Origin: Nymphaea colorata
Lineage: Eukaryota; Streptophyta; Magnoliopsida; Nymphaeales; Nymphaeaceae
DNA length: 27,625 nucleotides
Assembly: GCF_008831285.2 (NCBI RefSeq)
Contig: NW_022205072.1
Location: 1 to 27,625, forward strand
Direction of reading: 5' to 3'
Shown here: piece after piece, positions 10,575 through 20,697 of the stretch
Layout: each line of letters starts with the position of its first letter
Numbering within the stretch: the stretch's first letter is position 1
The notes under the pieces: model-generated
What the model saw: only the letters and a program-made list of their open reading frames with translations
Told to the model about the DNA's origin: nothing
Database searches by the model: none
Program-made: the position numbers and the translations under genes

Positions 10575-12489
10575 TCATTGCTTGAACTTGTACTGGAACT
10601 AAATCGCATGGATCTAAAACTACTCGTACCTGACCTTGCTGTCCTTCTCTACCAGTTCATTCATCAAAGAGTCATCGATCTTCTTGAAGTACTTGAAGCC
10701 GAAGATGCCGTTATTGATGATTAGCTATCTTTGCTTGGAGTTGTTGCGCAGCATCAGTTCGTTGTTGCCGAAGACCAAAGTATTTTACGCGTAGACTGCA
10801 GCTTTTATGCCGTTTTTATTTACTTCCTTTCCGCGACCGTAGATTTGGAACTATTTTTCCTTTCCTTTGCAGTATGTGAAGAGGAATGAGCTTTCCGGCT
10901 CCCCTTCCTTGTGAGGTGGCTGAATGATGGCGAAAAGCCTCCAATGACTTTTTGATCGTTGATTTGACGAGTATGAGGAATGCAAAGTTTCCTTTGAGAT
11001 AGTTGCCAAAGTTGTTATTGAATTCATCCTGTCTGAAGACGATGCGAGTGAGGACGACACTGTTCTGGTGCAAATCTTGCATATGTTGATGAGGGGTTCT
11101 TTGATTTCTTTGAGGGAGTTGACGATTTCTGAAGTTGCCAGGAGGGATTAGAATTTAGGATTTGCCGATATCTGTACCTACTTTTGTTTTTCTCATCTAT
11201 CTGCGAACCGTAACTTAGATGGGATTGCTGTTGCATAGCCTTTTATAGCTTGATCCTGAGTTCCTCATGAACTTCTTTGTACCTTACGTTGGTGGTATTG
11301 AATTTTTCAAATTGTGCTGCATTTTCTATCTTCTTTTTTTATAGTTCTTTCTGCAGCTCTTGGATTTGGGTCAGGTGTTCACTGTTCTTGGAGGCCAGTT
11401 TTTAATTTTGGATTTGAGTTGTTTGATTTCCTCCATAAGGTTGAAGACAAGTTCATCATTATTGACCTCGTAAGTGCTTGTGATCCTACTGTTATATTCC
11501 TCGATCATTTTTCGCAATTATTGCTCATATTACCTGATATGTTTTTTGAGGTTTAGAATGGTTGGATATCTTTATTCATTTAATCCAGCCTCTTTCTGAG
11601 GATTGCATTTTCCTGACTCAGCACAAGGCACTTCTCATAGAGAATGCCATCGAAGTCTATGCAATTGCGAATGGTGGCTTCGATCTTATCGCAGATCTCA
11701 CTGTTGAACTGGGACTACACTTCCATTTTCTTGAATTCGCTCATTAGGTTTCTTTCTAGTTGATATGTTTTCCTCCTTTTATTCCAGCACCAGCAGCATA
11801 GTTTCGAGGTCGGTGTGTTGGTCTTCTGAGAACTTGATCAATCTTCTGAGGTCGAACTCTTCTTCAGCTGTATTGCCCTAGGGTTGGTAGAAAGTTTCGA
11901 AGAACCTCACCATCTTCTCCAAGGTTTAGATCTTTCGATTTCTCGTGTTTTCGTCGTAGGCTTTCTAAATAATATCACAGATACACTAGCCCTGACTCTG
12001 ACGATTTAGTTTTTGTATTTGGTGGTTATTTGGCGTATGCTTGACTTCAGTTCTTCGATTTGGCCTTGCTGTTTGGCTGACTTTATGGCCAGGTTATTGT
12101 AGAGTGTTTATGTCCTGGTCAGTTGTAAAGATTTCTACTCGTTTTTTTATTTCAGCGATTTGAACTATTTTTAAACTTTTTCATTTGCTTTTTGAAGATT
12201 TATCTGCAGGTCTTCAAGTTGTTTCTCGAGATCGGCGTATTTTTCTTTGAGTCTGGTTATTTCCTACCTCTAGCTCTCTGGTAATGTCTTAGCCTCCAGC
12301 TCGTGGAGTTGACGATAGGATTACTCCATTGTCTTCTGCATTTATTCTATCTTGGCCGAGCTATCCCTTCCCACGCTCTCGTATTGTGCCACAGGGCCTA
12401 GGTTTACTTATTCTGCTGGGCCAATCTGGATGCGATGTGTTCGTTTTGCCTTTCCTCCCGTGACTTTCCTGGTTGCGAGAGTCACTCAT
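10575..12489 (-). CDS. long coiled-coil protein with globular C-terminal region
   Basis: About 630 residues from ATG 12487-12489 (MSDSRNQES) to UGA 10575-10577. Heptad coiled coil runs through most of the first two thirds (EEITRLKEKYADLEKQLEDL; CLVLSQENAILRKRLDEMN). The C-terminal part is globular (LFTYCKGKEKEFQIYGRGKE; NTLVFGNNELMLRNNSK; GIFGFKYFKKIDDSLMNELV). A clean 20-nt intron at 11965-11984 joins RVRAS to KAYDEN. At least eight further one-base indels are needed, mostly contractions in A runs (for example KSKIKKLASKN). My tally does not close exactly, so one indel is unplaced and the exact residue count is uncertain. No known family is recognised. A structural or cortical role is a guess from composition. 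Confidence 0.65.
11965..11984 (-). other. 20-nt intron in the coiled-coil gene
   Basis: Coding strand GTATCTGTGA...TTATTTAG, exactly 20 nt. It contains an in-frame-shifting length (3n+2). Removing it fuses two frames that both read as good coiled coil. No homopolymer lies at the junction. Confidence 0.7.
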
Positions 12490-12563
12490 GCTTATACTTG
12501 ATATTGTAAATTATTATATTAAGACGCCAGCATAAGTATTGCTCTTGCAGCTTCCAAAGCGGT

Positions 12564-13184
12564 TCATAAAAATATCAAACCAAATATGCAAGTAACTGCA
12601 TTCCCATTTTCGATAAATAAGAGAAAAAAACATATATTACAATCAAAGAAGAAAAAAGTTCTTGAATCTATAGCTGAGGCTTTTCTTCTCTTCCTCTGCG
12701 ACGACTGCTGCGCTTCTCTGGCAGGACTGTTTGCTGATTCGTAGGATCTTTTGGCGATTCTGTTATCCAGGTCCTCGTGGTACTCCTTTTTGGTGAGCAG
12801 AATCTTTTGGAAGTGGAAGTAGTCGTCTTCGTAGTTTTCTATCTATTCATTCAACGTAATTTTGATGCGCTGCTTTTATAAAATTTTCATCTCCAGCTCT
12901 TCGCGGTCGGCGGCGAGAGAGGCGGCGGAGGGGAGTATGCGGCTGTTGATGGAGAGGTCGTTGGAGTTGAGGCTGAGGTGCGAGACGCCGGTGCAGTTGG
13001 TGTCGGTTTGGTCCGATTTGAGATTGCTGGACATTGACCCCTCCACGTTCTATGTGCGGATCAGAACGCTCATGGCCTTGAGCTCGCCCAACACCCCCTC
13101 CAGCATCCTCTTTTTCAGGGACGCCGGATGCGACGAGGAGAGGATGCAATCGTAGGTCTATTTCAGGTCGTTCAATTTTTTCAT
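12564..13184 (-). CDS. small basic protein of unknown function
   Basis: ATG 13182-13184 to UGA 12564-12566, 206 codons in one frame. The first 150 residues look coding (KKLNDLKETYDCILSSSHP; NDLSINSRILPSAASLAADR; EDDYFHFQKILLTKKEYHED), are rich in Ser, Leu and charged residues, and end in a basic tail (EAQQSSQRKRRK). The last 35 codons are Phe-rich and AT-rich and look like 3' untranslated DNA. A one-base shift near 12690 would end the protein earlier, at a UGA near 12641. No family is recognised. It is head-to-tail with the preceding coiled-coil gene, 74 bp apart. Confidence 0.6.
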
Positions 13185-13570
13185 GGTGTTTAGAATATAA
13201 GATTATAAAATGCTGCCAGTGCCAATGATGCTGCTCGGGAAGAGGGACGAGAAGAGGAAAGGGGGATGGGGGATGGGACGGGAAGGTGGGGAGATTGTTT
13301 GGGGATTGGAATGTGGGCAAGATGGTGGGTTGGCGGATAAGCTATTTTTTATTTACTGGTTGTCGACGTTTTTCCTATTTTGTATCTGCTTTGGATGCTA
13401 CCTAAGAAAGCACCTGATCTGCCCCTACTCTTCAGTCTTCCATATTAAAAATACTACATAATTGCCCTCCCTCCCTACCTATCCCCTCCCGTCCTCCAGT
13501 CGCTCCGCAATAAAATTAATCGGATATTAATCTACTTAATGGGCTGATATCTTTATTAATACATATCTGC
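13185..13570. promoter_or_regulatory. divergent intergenic region
   Basis: 386 bp between the starts of the 12564-13184 gene (minus) and the GH3 gene (plus). It must hold both promoters. It contains a G-rich stretch (13240-13325), a pyrimidine tract (13463-13500) and AT-rich DNA just before the GH3 ATG. I recognise no defined element. Confidence 0.4.
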
Positions 13571-15824
13571 ATGGGCGTTGCCATATCCAATCAACAACTG
13601 GACAGGTTCAAGAGCGAGCGAATCGAGAAGATCCAGATGTAGAAATTCATCTCTGGGATCAAGACTGAGGAGGACATCGAGGCTGCCATCAAGCAGTTCC
13701 TTTCCATCATGACCCTGAAGGAAAAGATAGGCCAGCTGCAACAGATAAGCTACGGGGACGAAACCCTCTCTCCCGCGATAATCAAGCAGATTGCCGATGG
13801 AGGCGTCGGATCCTTCCTCAACGTCTGGAAACTCGACAACATCAACCAGATGCAGAAGATTGCTATGGAGCAGTCCCGACTCAAAATCCCACTCATCATC
13901 GGCAAGGACGTCATCCACGGCTTCAGGACCGTCTTCCCCATCCCGCTCGCCCAGGCCGCCTCCTTCAATCCCGCCCTCGTCGAAAGCGGAAGCAGGATCG
14001 CAGCCGTCTAGTCCTCCTCGATGGGAATCAAGTGGACCTTCACCCCCATGGTCGACATTGCCCGCGATCCCCGCTGGGGCGCATTGCTGAGGGATTCGGC
14101 GAGGATCCCTACCTCGCTTCAGTGCTGGGGTCAGCAGTGGTCAAGGGATTCCAATCTAAGAACATGAAGGACGTGACTGCGGTGGCTGCCTGCGGGAAGC
14201 ACTACGTGGGATACGGCGCCACGAGGGCGGCAGGGACTACAATACCACTCTCATCCCCGAAAACACGCTCAGGGACATCTACCTGACCCCCTTCAAGGAG
14301 CTCTGCGCCAACGGATGCCTCACCTACATGTCTGCCTTCAACGACCTCAACGGATAGCCGAGCACTGCCAACGAGTTCACCCTCAAGCAGGTCCTCAGAG
14401 ACTAGTGGAAATTCGATGGGATTGTAGTGTCTGACTACACAGCTGTGTGGGAGCTTATCAATCACGGTTTCGCTGAGAATGAGTACGATGCTGCTAGACG
14501 GGCATTCAACAGTGGCCTTGACATGGAGATGGTTTCAACTGCCTTCTACGATAACCTGGAGACCCTGCTGAGCAAGAAGCTGGTCTCGATGGACGATCTC
14601 AACACGAAGGTGGCTAACATCCTCAGGGTGAAGTTCAAGATGAACCTTTTCGAGAATTACTATACGGATCCTTCCCGCCAGAGCATCATCCTCGACCCCA
14701 AGCACAAGGAGGCAGCCAAGACACAAGCACCCAGTGTGCAGTATTGCTGCAGAATAAGAATAAGACTTTGCCCATTAGCAAGAGCGTAGGCACTTTGGCA
14801 GTGATCGGAGGATTGGCTGATGATCCGGAAAATCAGATTGGATGCTGGGCTCCCGATGGAAAAGCCCAAGATTCTATTACTCCCTTGACCAGTCTCAAGG
14901 CTGCTCTGCCCTCCACCAAGATAATATACGCCCAAGGCTACAAGGACACCCGAAGCACCGATACTTCCTACTTCAATGAAGCCATTTCCGCCGCCAGCAA
15001 CGCAGACAGGGTGCTGCTTTTCATCGGCGAGGACAACGGGCTCAGCGGAGAGTCCAACTGCAGAGCCTACATCAATCTGCCAGGAGTCCAGGAGGAACTG
15101 GTCAGACAGATAGCCAAAACCGGAAAACCTATCGTCGCTGTCATCTACGCTGGAAGATCTCTCCTGCTCGAACCCATCCTCCCCTACGTTGATTCGGTCC
15201 TGTACGCGTGGCACTTGGGTACGATGGCGGGCCTGCCCTCACCGATCTCATCCTGGGCAACGTTTCCCCTTCCGGCAAGCTGCCCCTCACCTTCCTGAGA
15301 GCTTCAGGGCAAATCCCCCTCTACTACAACAAGAAAACACTGGCAGGCCCAACGACTCCCACGAGTATCGGCCGTTCACCTCCTCCTACATCGATATCGA
15401 CTCCACTCCTCTCTTCCCCTTCGGATTCGGCCTCTCCTATACCTCCTTCTCATACTCCAATCTCAAGCTGTCGAGAGCAGCCATCGCCTTCGGTGAGAGT
15501 CTCATCGTATCGGCAACAGTCAAGAACGAGGGAACCGTGAAGGGTGATGAGACAGTGCTGCTTTTCGTTAGAGATTTGGTGGGCAGCTACACCCGACCGG
15601 TGAAGGAGCTGAAAGATTTCGAAAGAGTAACCCTGAATCCTGGAGAGTCGACCAGCGTATCGTTCGTTCTCAATTCTGACAAGTTACGTTTCTGGACCCG
15701 GGACAAGGAATTCAAGGCGGAAGCAGGCAAGTTCAACGTGTGGATAGCCAAAAACGCGTAGGAGGGCCTTCAGGGAACTTTCGAGCTCCTACCCACCCAA
15801 TCGGAATTCGAGCATCTCGAATGA
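13571..15824 (+). CDS. glycoside hydrolase family 3 beta-glucosidase (BglX-type)
   Basis: About 752 residues after adding five missing bases; the total is then an exact multiple of three. It starts at ATG 13571 (MGVAISNQQLDRF), with no obvious signal peptide, and stops at UGA 15822-15824. Family landmarks in order: MTLKEKIGQL, DVIHGFRTVFPIPLAQAAS, PMVDIARDPRWG with EGFGEDPYL, CGKHYVGYG, GIVVSDYTAV containing the catalytic Asp nucleophile, LLQNKNKTLP, GESNCRAYINLPGVQ, PSGKLPLTF, PLFPFGFGLSYT and a C-terminal fibronectin-III-like domain. The family hydrolyses terminal beta-linked glucose. In-frame UAG occurs where homologues have Glu (AAVE at 14009-14011, LRDEW at 14403-14405). The missing bases fall near 14078, 14226, 14730, 15235 and 15335 inside conserved motifs, so I read them as consensus errors. 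Confidence 0.93.
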
Positions 15825-15956
15825 GCATGATTTCTATATTCATTCCGCCAATCCCACCCTCTCCTCAAGGCTTTTCTTTGATTTCCGATTAAGTTGCGAT
15901 CTAACTGCTGGGAGAATGATGCCTATCAAGATATTTCGTAATAGAATAAAAGAAAA

Positions 15957-16493
15957 TCAACATAAGAGCTTTCCATCATACAAATCGAAGTGTCGTGCCT
16001 CTTCCGCCAGCACAGACCAAAGCTCTTCCGTCTGTGGCAAGATGATCGAGGACTCTTCTTCCAGGCAGACGCGTAGGCCGGCATATGGTGATCTTTTTCT
16101 TCCTCTGCTGGTCCCTGTTCTAATCTTCTGATCTGCGGCTTCGATGATGCCTTCGGGGCTTCCGAACCGCCTTAGCATGCGAGAATGATGGATTCTGCAC
16201 TGTGCATAGTTCTTAGAAGTGATATTCTCACTCATAAGTATATACATTTTTGCCATCACTTACGATCTGCCTGATTTTTCTAAAAATTCAAAGTATTTTC
16301 TTAGGAATTACACATACAAGCTGCACTCATGCCTCTTCCAATCATTGTATCTTCCGATTATTCTCTTTCCGATGACCATTTTTTCGGTAAGCTTTTTTTG
16401 TTTATGTGATGTTTCCACATGGAATAGGGACTCTGCGTCTTGATCCTATTCGTAATTTTGGTGGTTTCGATGAGAATTCATATTGAATTCCAT
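15957..16493 (-). CDS. Myb/SANT-like protein with SHAQKYF-type motif (paralogue 3)
   Basis: A 178-residue protein in one frame from ATG 16491-16493 (MEFNMNSHRNHQNYEQDQDA) to UGA 15957-15959. The N-terminus is His/Asn/Gln-rich. The domain contains DWKRHECSLYVQFLRKY (Trp+4 = Glu), ILMSENITSKNYAQCRIHHS (SHAQKYF-type helix, more diverged) and GSPEGIIEA. It then has a basic patch (RTGTSRGRKRSPYAGLR) and an acidic tail. It aligns with the genes at 144-740 and 2799-3362 over roughly 70 residues. It converges on the GH3 gene with 132 bp between stops. A nuclear, DNA-binding role is inferred from the fold. Confidence 0.72.
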
Positions 16494-16997
16494 TTTAGTG
16501 TTGCCTAATTGATTAATTATTTATTAAAGACCCTACGAGTTAAAGCTAAATATGCCATATTTCCGATTCAAAATTGATAGTTTGAGACTCGAGAGTCCCC
16601 AACGCCCAAGTCAGACAGAATTAGTATGATTTACTTTATGCTTTGGCCGCTAAAGGTATTTTATCTCTTTCAAATGTCTTTGGAAGTTATGATAAAACGC
16701 ATTCAGAACCATATGCAAAGCGTGTGGAAAAAGGATAATGCGCTAAGGGAAGAAAGGACGGAGGAAGGGCATCGCTCCAGCCGTTCTTAATTATCAACTG
16801 ACCCAAGCTTTAGCTTTTGTGGCCGAAAAAGAGGATTATCGATCATTGTAATCAGAATGCAGGCGTAGGGTATAAGCTGGCGGGAAGATAATTGACCCTA
16901 GCTAAGGGATCAAAATTTGACATAAAAAATAGCTTAGCAAGTCGGCAAATTGAAAAAACCATTCGAATATGGCTTTCAAAACATTCTAAAATAAAAG
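16494..16997. other. AT-rich intergenic region
   Basis: About 500 bp between the Myb-like gene start and a plus-strand orphan ORF. It probably contains promoters for both. No ORF, repeat or RNA structure stands out. Confidence 0.4.
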
Positions 16998-17327
16998 ATG
17001 GGAATGCCCCATCCGTATAAAGTTAAGATCAAAGTCAACCTTAACCGCAGAGGCAGATGTATTTTAAATGGAAAATGGTGTTTGAGGAAAATGATGGTAA
17101 AAAATATTTATCTAGGGTTCATATCCATAATTAGCAAACTGCTATTACTCGGGAATCTTAAAGGTGAGTATAGGGTTTGGCCGAAATTGGATTTATTGAT
17201 GAATTGTTATTTTTTGATTGGTTGGAAATATATTATTGGCTTTGATTATACTGTCCAAATATACTTTTTGGAAGGGTTGCAAATGAGGGATAGCAAATAC
17301 CATATTTTTTCAGCATACATATTGTGA
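16998..17327 (+). CDS. orphan ORF, 109 aa, unknown
   Basis: ATG 16998 to UGA 17325-17327 with no UAR codon inside. It begins MGMPHPYKVKIKVNLNRRGR, is basic at first and then hydrophobic and aromatic (NIYLGFISIISKLLLLGNL; LLMNCYFLIGWKYIIGFDY), which could be one or two membrane segments. No family is recognised. The absence of all three triplets in AT-rich DNA supports coding, but the evidence is thin. Confidence 0.38.
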   Translation: MGMPHPYKVKIKVNLNRRGRCILNGKWCLRKMMVKNIYLGFISIISKLLLLGNLKGEYRVWPKLDLLMNCYFLIGWKYIIGFDYTVQIYFLEGLQMRDSKYHIFSAYIL

Positions 17328-17592
17328 AATTAATCATTAATAAATTAATTAAATAACACTTCATTTCTCCTCAGAATCATTCACAAATATCGTTATTTTT
17401 TATTTCCCTTCATTTTTGCAACTTCCCACGACGTTGCATTTGCGCCGCTGTCAGCCAGAGGCTAATTTTGCCAAAGATGAGTTCCCTTTTTATTAATTAT
17501 TTTCTTAATTTGCTATCCAGGCTGAGCAAACAATGAGGCAAGCCCAAATCGATAAATAACAGCGTAAACCCACCTCATATATACGACAAAAA

Positions 17593-18191
17593 ATGGTTTC
17601 CCAGCAACCGCCAAAGAAATTAAAGCACAGGAACAAATAGGAAAAACAGGATCCCGCTAGAATCAGCAAAAAAATATACTCAAAACCCACCAGCAGGCAA
17701 AATTAACCCAGCTTCAAGAATAGCCTCTTCAATTCCATACAAGAATTGCCAACAATAGAGTAGAAACAGAACCCAAACAACCAAAAAAACAAAAAAAGAA
17801 CGATACGGTCCACCCCATCTCATCATACACCAAGATCGAAGACACCACCACCAGTCGCTAGGCCAAAATTAAAACCAAGCAATACGATCACCCGAATGGA
17901 TAGTACTTCGGGAGCCGAAACATGGCCCACTCGCGGAGCAAGAGCAAATCCAAGAGGAACAATCCGCAGGACGTCAGTCTCGAAAAGCTCTCAAGGTCCT
18001 TAGAACATAAAATTAGAGAGTTTCGGTCTATTGAAAGTCTCCACGATTCGGAATCATAGTCCCTAAAGTCAGAAATCAGCGATCAAGAAATGCGTCGGCT
18101 CAAGAAAATACACTCCATGGAAAAAATGAAACTTTTGGAGGAAATCGTAGGCATGGAGGAGAAGATCATCAGGAAGAGGCATCGCTATTGA
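17593..18191 (+). CDS. basic protein with C-terminal coiled coil
   Basis: ATG 17593 (MVSQQPPKKLKHRNK) to UGA 18189-18191. The frame changes once between about 17880 and 17945. With one missing base the length is exactly 200 codons. The N-terminal 110 residues are Lys/Pro/Asn/Ser-rich and probably disordered (SKTPPPVARPKLKPSNT). Then comes an Arg/Ser patch (HSRSKSKSKRNN) and a helical C-terminus (SLEKLSRSLEHKIREFRS; MKLLEEIVGMEEKIIRKRH). No family is recognised. It converges on the MaoC-like gene. Confidence 0.6.
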
Positions 18192-18314
18192 GTATATATG
18201 AACATCAAATGTCCTCTTCGGAGGGGGAAGGAAAAATGCCTTTTATTGTATGTAGATTCGCAATTTTTTCATTTTTATGCAGCGTATGTCAGACTAAACA
18301 GAATGGTATTGCGA

Positions 18315-18664
18315 TCATGGTAGTTATTCGACTGTTCCTTTGACTATGGTGACGTTTTGGTCATCTTTAGTCAATTTAAGCTCAAATTCCTTCTCTTAGA
18401 GGATCTGGAGGTTGGCGGTTAGACGGTCGGTCGGGTAGATGGGTTTTATGAACTTGATCTGAAACTCTTTGATGGTCTGGTGGCGGGCAGGAGGTGGTTG
18501 AGCATCACTATGGCTGTCATTCCGTGTGCAATTGGCGTTTTAAATCTAGTTTTGGCTGCGAATTCAGCATCACGATGGACTGCATTATAATCCCCCACAA
18601 CTGTAGTAAACTTTTGGATATCTTCTACAGCTACAGTCCAAGTCCTGCTGACCCGATTAATCAT
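18315..18664 (-). CDS. MaoC-like / (R)-3-hydroxyacyl-thioester dehydratase
   Basis: About 116 residues from ATG 18662-18664 (MINRVSRTWTVAVEDI) to UGA 18315-18317, with one missing base near 18485; the corrected length divides by three. The hot-dog hydratase signature is clear: VEDIQKFTTVVGDYNAVHRD, followed by EFAAKTRFKTPIAHGMTAIV. The Asp and His of GDYNxVH are the catalytic pair. The C-terminal half (FQIKFIKPIYPTDRLTANLQ; VTIVKGTV) matches the strand pattern of the fold. Such enzymes hydrate (R)-specific enoyl-CoA or enoyl-ACP in beta-oxidation or mitochondrial fatty-acid synthesis. The frame is open upstream without an ATG, so a missing first exon or targeting peptide is possible. Confidence 0.85.
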
Positions 18665-18881
18665 CAATAAAATATCTAAAAAAACAATCAAAAGCTTCTC
18701 TTCTGGTTTTGTTCCGTATTTATCCCCGGAGTTTATTAGATTGGATGGACGAATAAGAGCATTGCATGAATAAATTTGTTAAGATAATAATATAGCTTTG
18801 ATTAGAATAAAAAAAGCATAGATGATGTTGTCGTCTGAGAAAGATAGGAAATACAGCGAGGTTGATTACTCCATCCTCAGC

Positions 18882-19304
18882 ATGGACGCCAATGAAATTG
18901 CGAAAAATTTATACATAGGTGACCAAAAGAGTGCAACCAACTATAATTTCCTGCAGCAGCTGGGCATACAACACATTATCGTCGCGGGGTAAGAACTCTC
19001 ACCACACTTCCCACAACATTTTCATTATTTGCACCTCAAAATCAAAGACTCCGCCAAATAAAACATCACAATACATTTTGAACAAACAGTCACCTTCATC
19101 GGCGAAGCCCTCAGAAGAAATTAAGGAGTTCTCGTCCACTGCGCATATGGAGTCTCACGCAGCTCCACCCTTGTGATCGCTTTCCTCATGCGAAGACTCA
19201 AGATAGGGTACCTTTAGGCCTTTTCCTACGTTCGGCGGAAGCGACCGGTGGTGCGGCCCAATAGCGGTTTCTAGGAGCAGCTGCGTGCCTGGGAGGGCAG
19301 GTGA
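18882..19304 (+). CDS. dual-specificity protein phosphatase
   Basis: A 140-residue protein in one frame from ATG 18882 (MDANEIAKNLYIGDQKSA) to UGA 19302-19304. It has the full small-DSP layout: NLYIGD start strand, LGIQHIIVAG, FHYLHLKIKD with the general-acid Asp, the P-loop VLVHCAYGVSRSSTLVIAFL (HCxxGxSRS with catalytic Cys and Arg), and RRKRPVVRPNSGF. UAA/UAG codons give Glu at positions where the family often has it (for example LEAFSYV). An upstream ATG at 18821 would add a 20-residue N-terminus if one A in the run 18839-18842 is extra. It probably removes phosphate from Ser/Thr/Tyr of a protein substrate. Its stop is 44 bp from that of the centrin gene. Confidence 0.9.
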
Positions 19305-19348
19305 GGCGGGGAATGATATGAGTAGTGTGATGATGGCAGAATATGAGA

Positions 19349-19922
19349 TCATTCGTCGTCGCTGTCGAAGTCGTCGAGGGGGTCTCCTCTCCTGCGCATG
19401 ATGCGGTAGAATTCTTCAAAATTGAGCATCCCGTCTCCGTCGCGGTCCGCCTCCTCCAGCATCTCCTTCAGCTCATCGTCGGGGATCTTCTCGCCCACCT
19501 CTCCAGCGATCCGCTTCAAGTTCTTGAAGGTGATCTTGTTGAGGTTGTCCTCGTCGAACAGCTTGAAGATCTTCAGGATCTCTTCCTTGGAGTCTCTGGG
19601 GCCCTGAATAAGGCAGTCCTTACCATGCGTGAGGTCATCACTCCTGAAAATTCATTGAAGGTGAGGCCCTCCTTGAGCTCTTTTCCCAGCTCAGCGTAAA
19701 TATCCCTGACGTCCTGTTTCTTCACTTCCATTCCGAATGCCTTCATGATGGCCTTGAGCTCTCTGGCATCGATTTCCCCTTAATGGCAAATGGAATACCT
19801 GTGTTCTTGCTGTCGAAGATCTTGAATGCCTCTTTAAGTTCGTTGAGGGTTTCCTCGTCAACGGGGTTGCTCTTGGGTGCGCCCTTGGAATTGGCCTTGG
19901 CCTTGCCCATCCTTTGAAGCAT
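19349..19922 (-). CDS. centrin-like EF-hand protein
   Basis: 177 residues from ATG 19920-19922 (173 from ATG 19908-19910) to UGA 19349-19351 after removing two 20-nt introns; no indel is needed. EF-hand 1: [20 protein letters not shown], a perfect 12-residue loop created only by splicing. EF-hand 2 is degenerate ([11 protein letters not shown]). The second exon junction gives [20 protein letters not shown], the centrin KMGERDSREEI linker. EF-hand 3 is weak ([12 protein letters not shown]). EF-hand 4 is canonical ([20 protein letters not shown]). The tail is unusual and acidic ([15 protein letters not shown]) in place of the common KKTSLF-type end. Centrins act at basal bodies and in contractile fibres and also occur in spasmoneme-like systems. 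Confidence 0.93.
19604..19623 (-). other. 20-nt intron 2 of the centrin gene
   Basis: Coding strand GTAAGGACTG...TTATTCAG. Splicing it out joins TSRM to [10 protein letters not shown], matching the centrin linker. Left in, the frame runs to a premature UGA. Confidence 0.88.
19779..19798 (-). other. 20-nt intron 1 of the centrin gene
   Basis: Coding strand GTATTCCATT...CATTAAG. Removing it turns an interrupted, shifted EF-hand loop into DSKNTGEIDARE, a 12-residue loop with acidic or oxygen residues at the expected positions. Confidence 0.9.
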
Positions 19923-20032
19923 CTGATACAATTTAAATTATAATATGCCGAGCGTTAATATTCGTTAATAGATGAGTGTATGAATGTAGGGAAGGAAAGA
20001 GAAGGATGGTTTGGAATAATAGGAAAAAAAGA

Positions 20033-20454
20033 TCAGATTGAATGGCGACGAGTGGGTTTGGTTGGGGAAGTGGGGACAGGTTAAAAACTGTCTAATTTTT
20101 TGTTAATTTTCTTCAATCGTAATATCTACTCTGTTGCCTCGACTAACAGACACTCCAGGTCGATCACGCGCATCCTAAGTTCTTCATTTTCGTCAGCAGC
20201 TTCAGTCAGGATCATTTAGAAATTTGTATTATTTTTCTTCCTCTATTCTACTAGCCTGTGATTGGTATTTGCTCACGGTAATTGATGGAGAAATCTCGTT
20301 CAGTTATGATGCTCTTCTAAGGCGGGATCTGATTGGATTTGACTGTGCCATTGGTTGATTCAATTGATTTGTCTACAACTTTCTGCTTGCTATGCTCCTA
20401 CTCAATTTCCATATTTCTATCGTGATTGTTGGAAATCTTTTTGATGGTTGCCAT
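20033..20454 (-). CDS. small coiled-coil protein
   Basis: ATG 20452-20454 (MATIKKISNNHDRNMEIEEE) to UGA 20033-20035. A 26-nt intron (coding strand GTGAGCAAAT...GGCTAG, about 20249-20274) gives an uninterrupted 131-residue protein. Alternatively one A is missing. The N-terminal half is polar (KSIITERDFSINYLEERKKN). The C-terminal half is a leucine-heptad helix (ADENEELRMRVIDLECLLVE; EILRLKKINKKLD) ending in a basic Pro/Thr tail (SPTKPTRRHSI). No family is recognised. It lies 110 bp downstream, in its own direction, from the centrin start. Confidence 0.6.
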
Positions 20455-20697
20455 TGTGACTATTCAGGTTGCTTTTACCACATTTTGGTAGGATTTAAAT
20501 GGTTGTGTACATAGATAATCTTGTCTTTTCCTTCATCAATCCTCATGAGATTATTCCTTTTCCTTACCTTAGAAGAAGTTTCATTTACTATTACTTTATC
20601 GATTTATAAATCTCGTAATTTAAATGCAAATCATGATTGCTTGGCCTTTCGATACGATTCATTCAGCCACTATGTCCAAGTTGTAGCAATTGTGATA

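Noticed and set aside
12847-13320. Pro/His/Arg-rich 157-aa minus ORF
   Set aside because: It is an out-of-frame reading of the 12564-13184 gene, whose own frame has a better start and composition.
13240-13325. G-rich tract as an internal telomere or G-quadruplex
   Set aside because: Irregular GGG/GGGG spacing without GGGGTT units; simple purine-rich promoter DNA is the more modest reading.
5412-15540. Programmed ribosomal frameshifting as in Euplotes
   Set aside because: The shift sites share no slippery motif and no stop-codon context. They simply track homopolymers or small introns.
13571-15824. GH3 gene as a pseudogene
   Set aside because: All five disruptions are single-base contractions, the flanking motifs are intact, and other essential-looking genes in the window show the same pattern.
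13571-15824. 20-nt introns as the explanation for the GH3 frame breaks
   Set aside because: A GT...AG 20-mer exists at one break (from GTGGGATACG), but removing it would delete the conserved YGA motif, and at other breaks conserved residues flank the site with no room for an intron.
18961-19060. Intron beginning GTAAGA in the phosphatase gene
   Set aside because: Reading through it gives a continuous DSP core (VAG-E-ELSPHFP...FHYLHLKIKD), so UAA is simply a Glu codon here.
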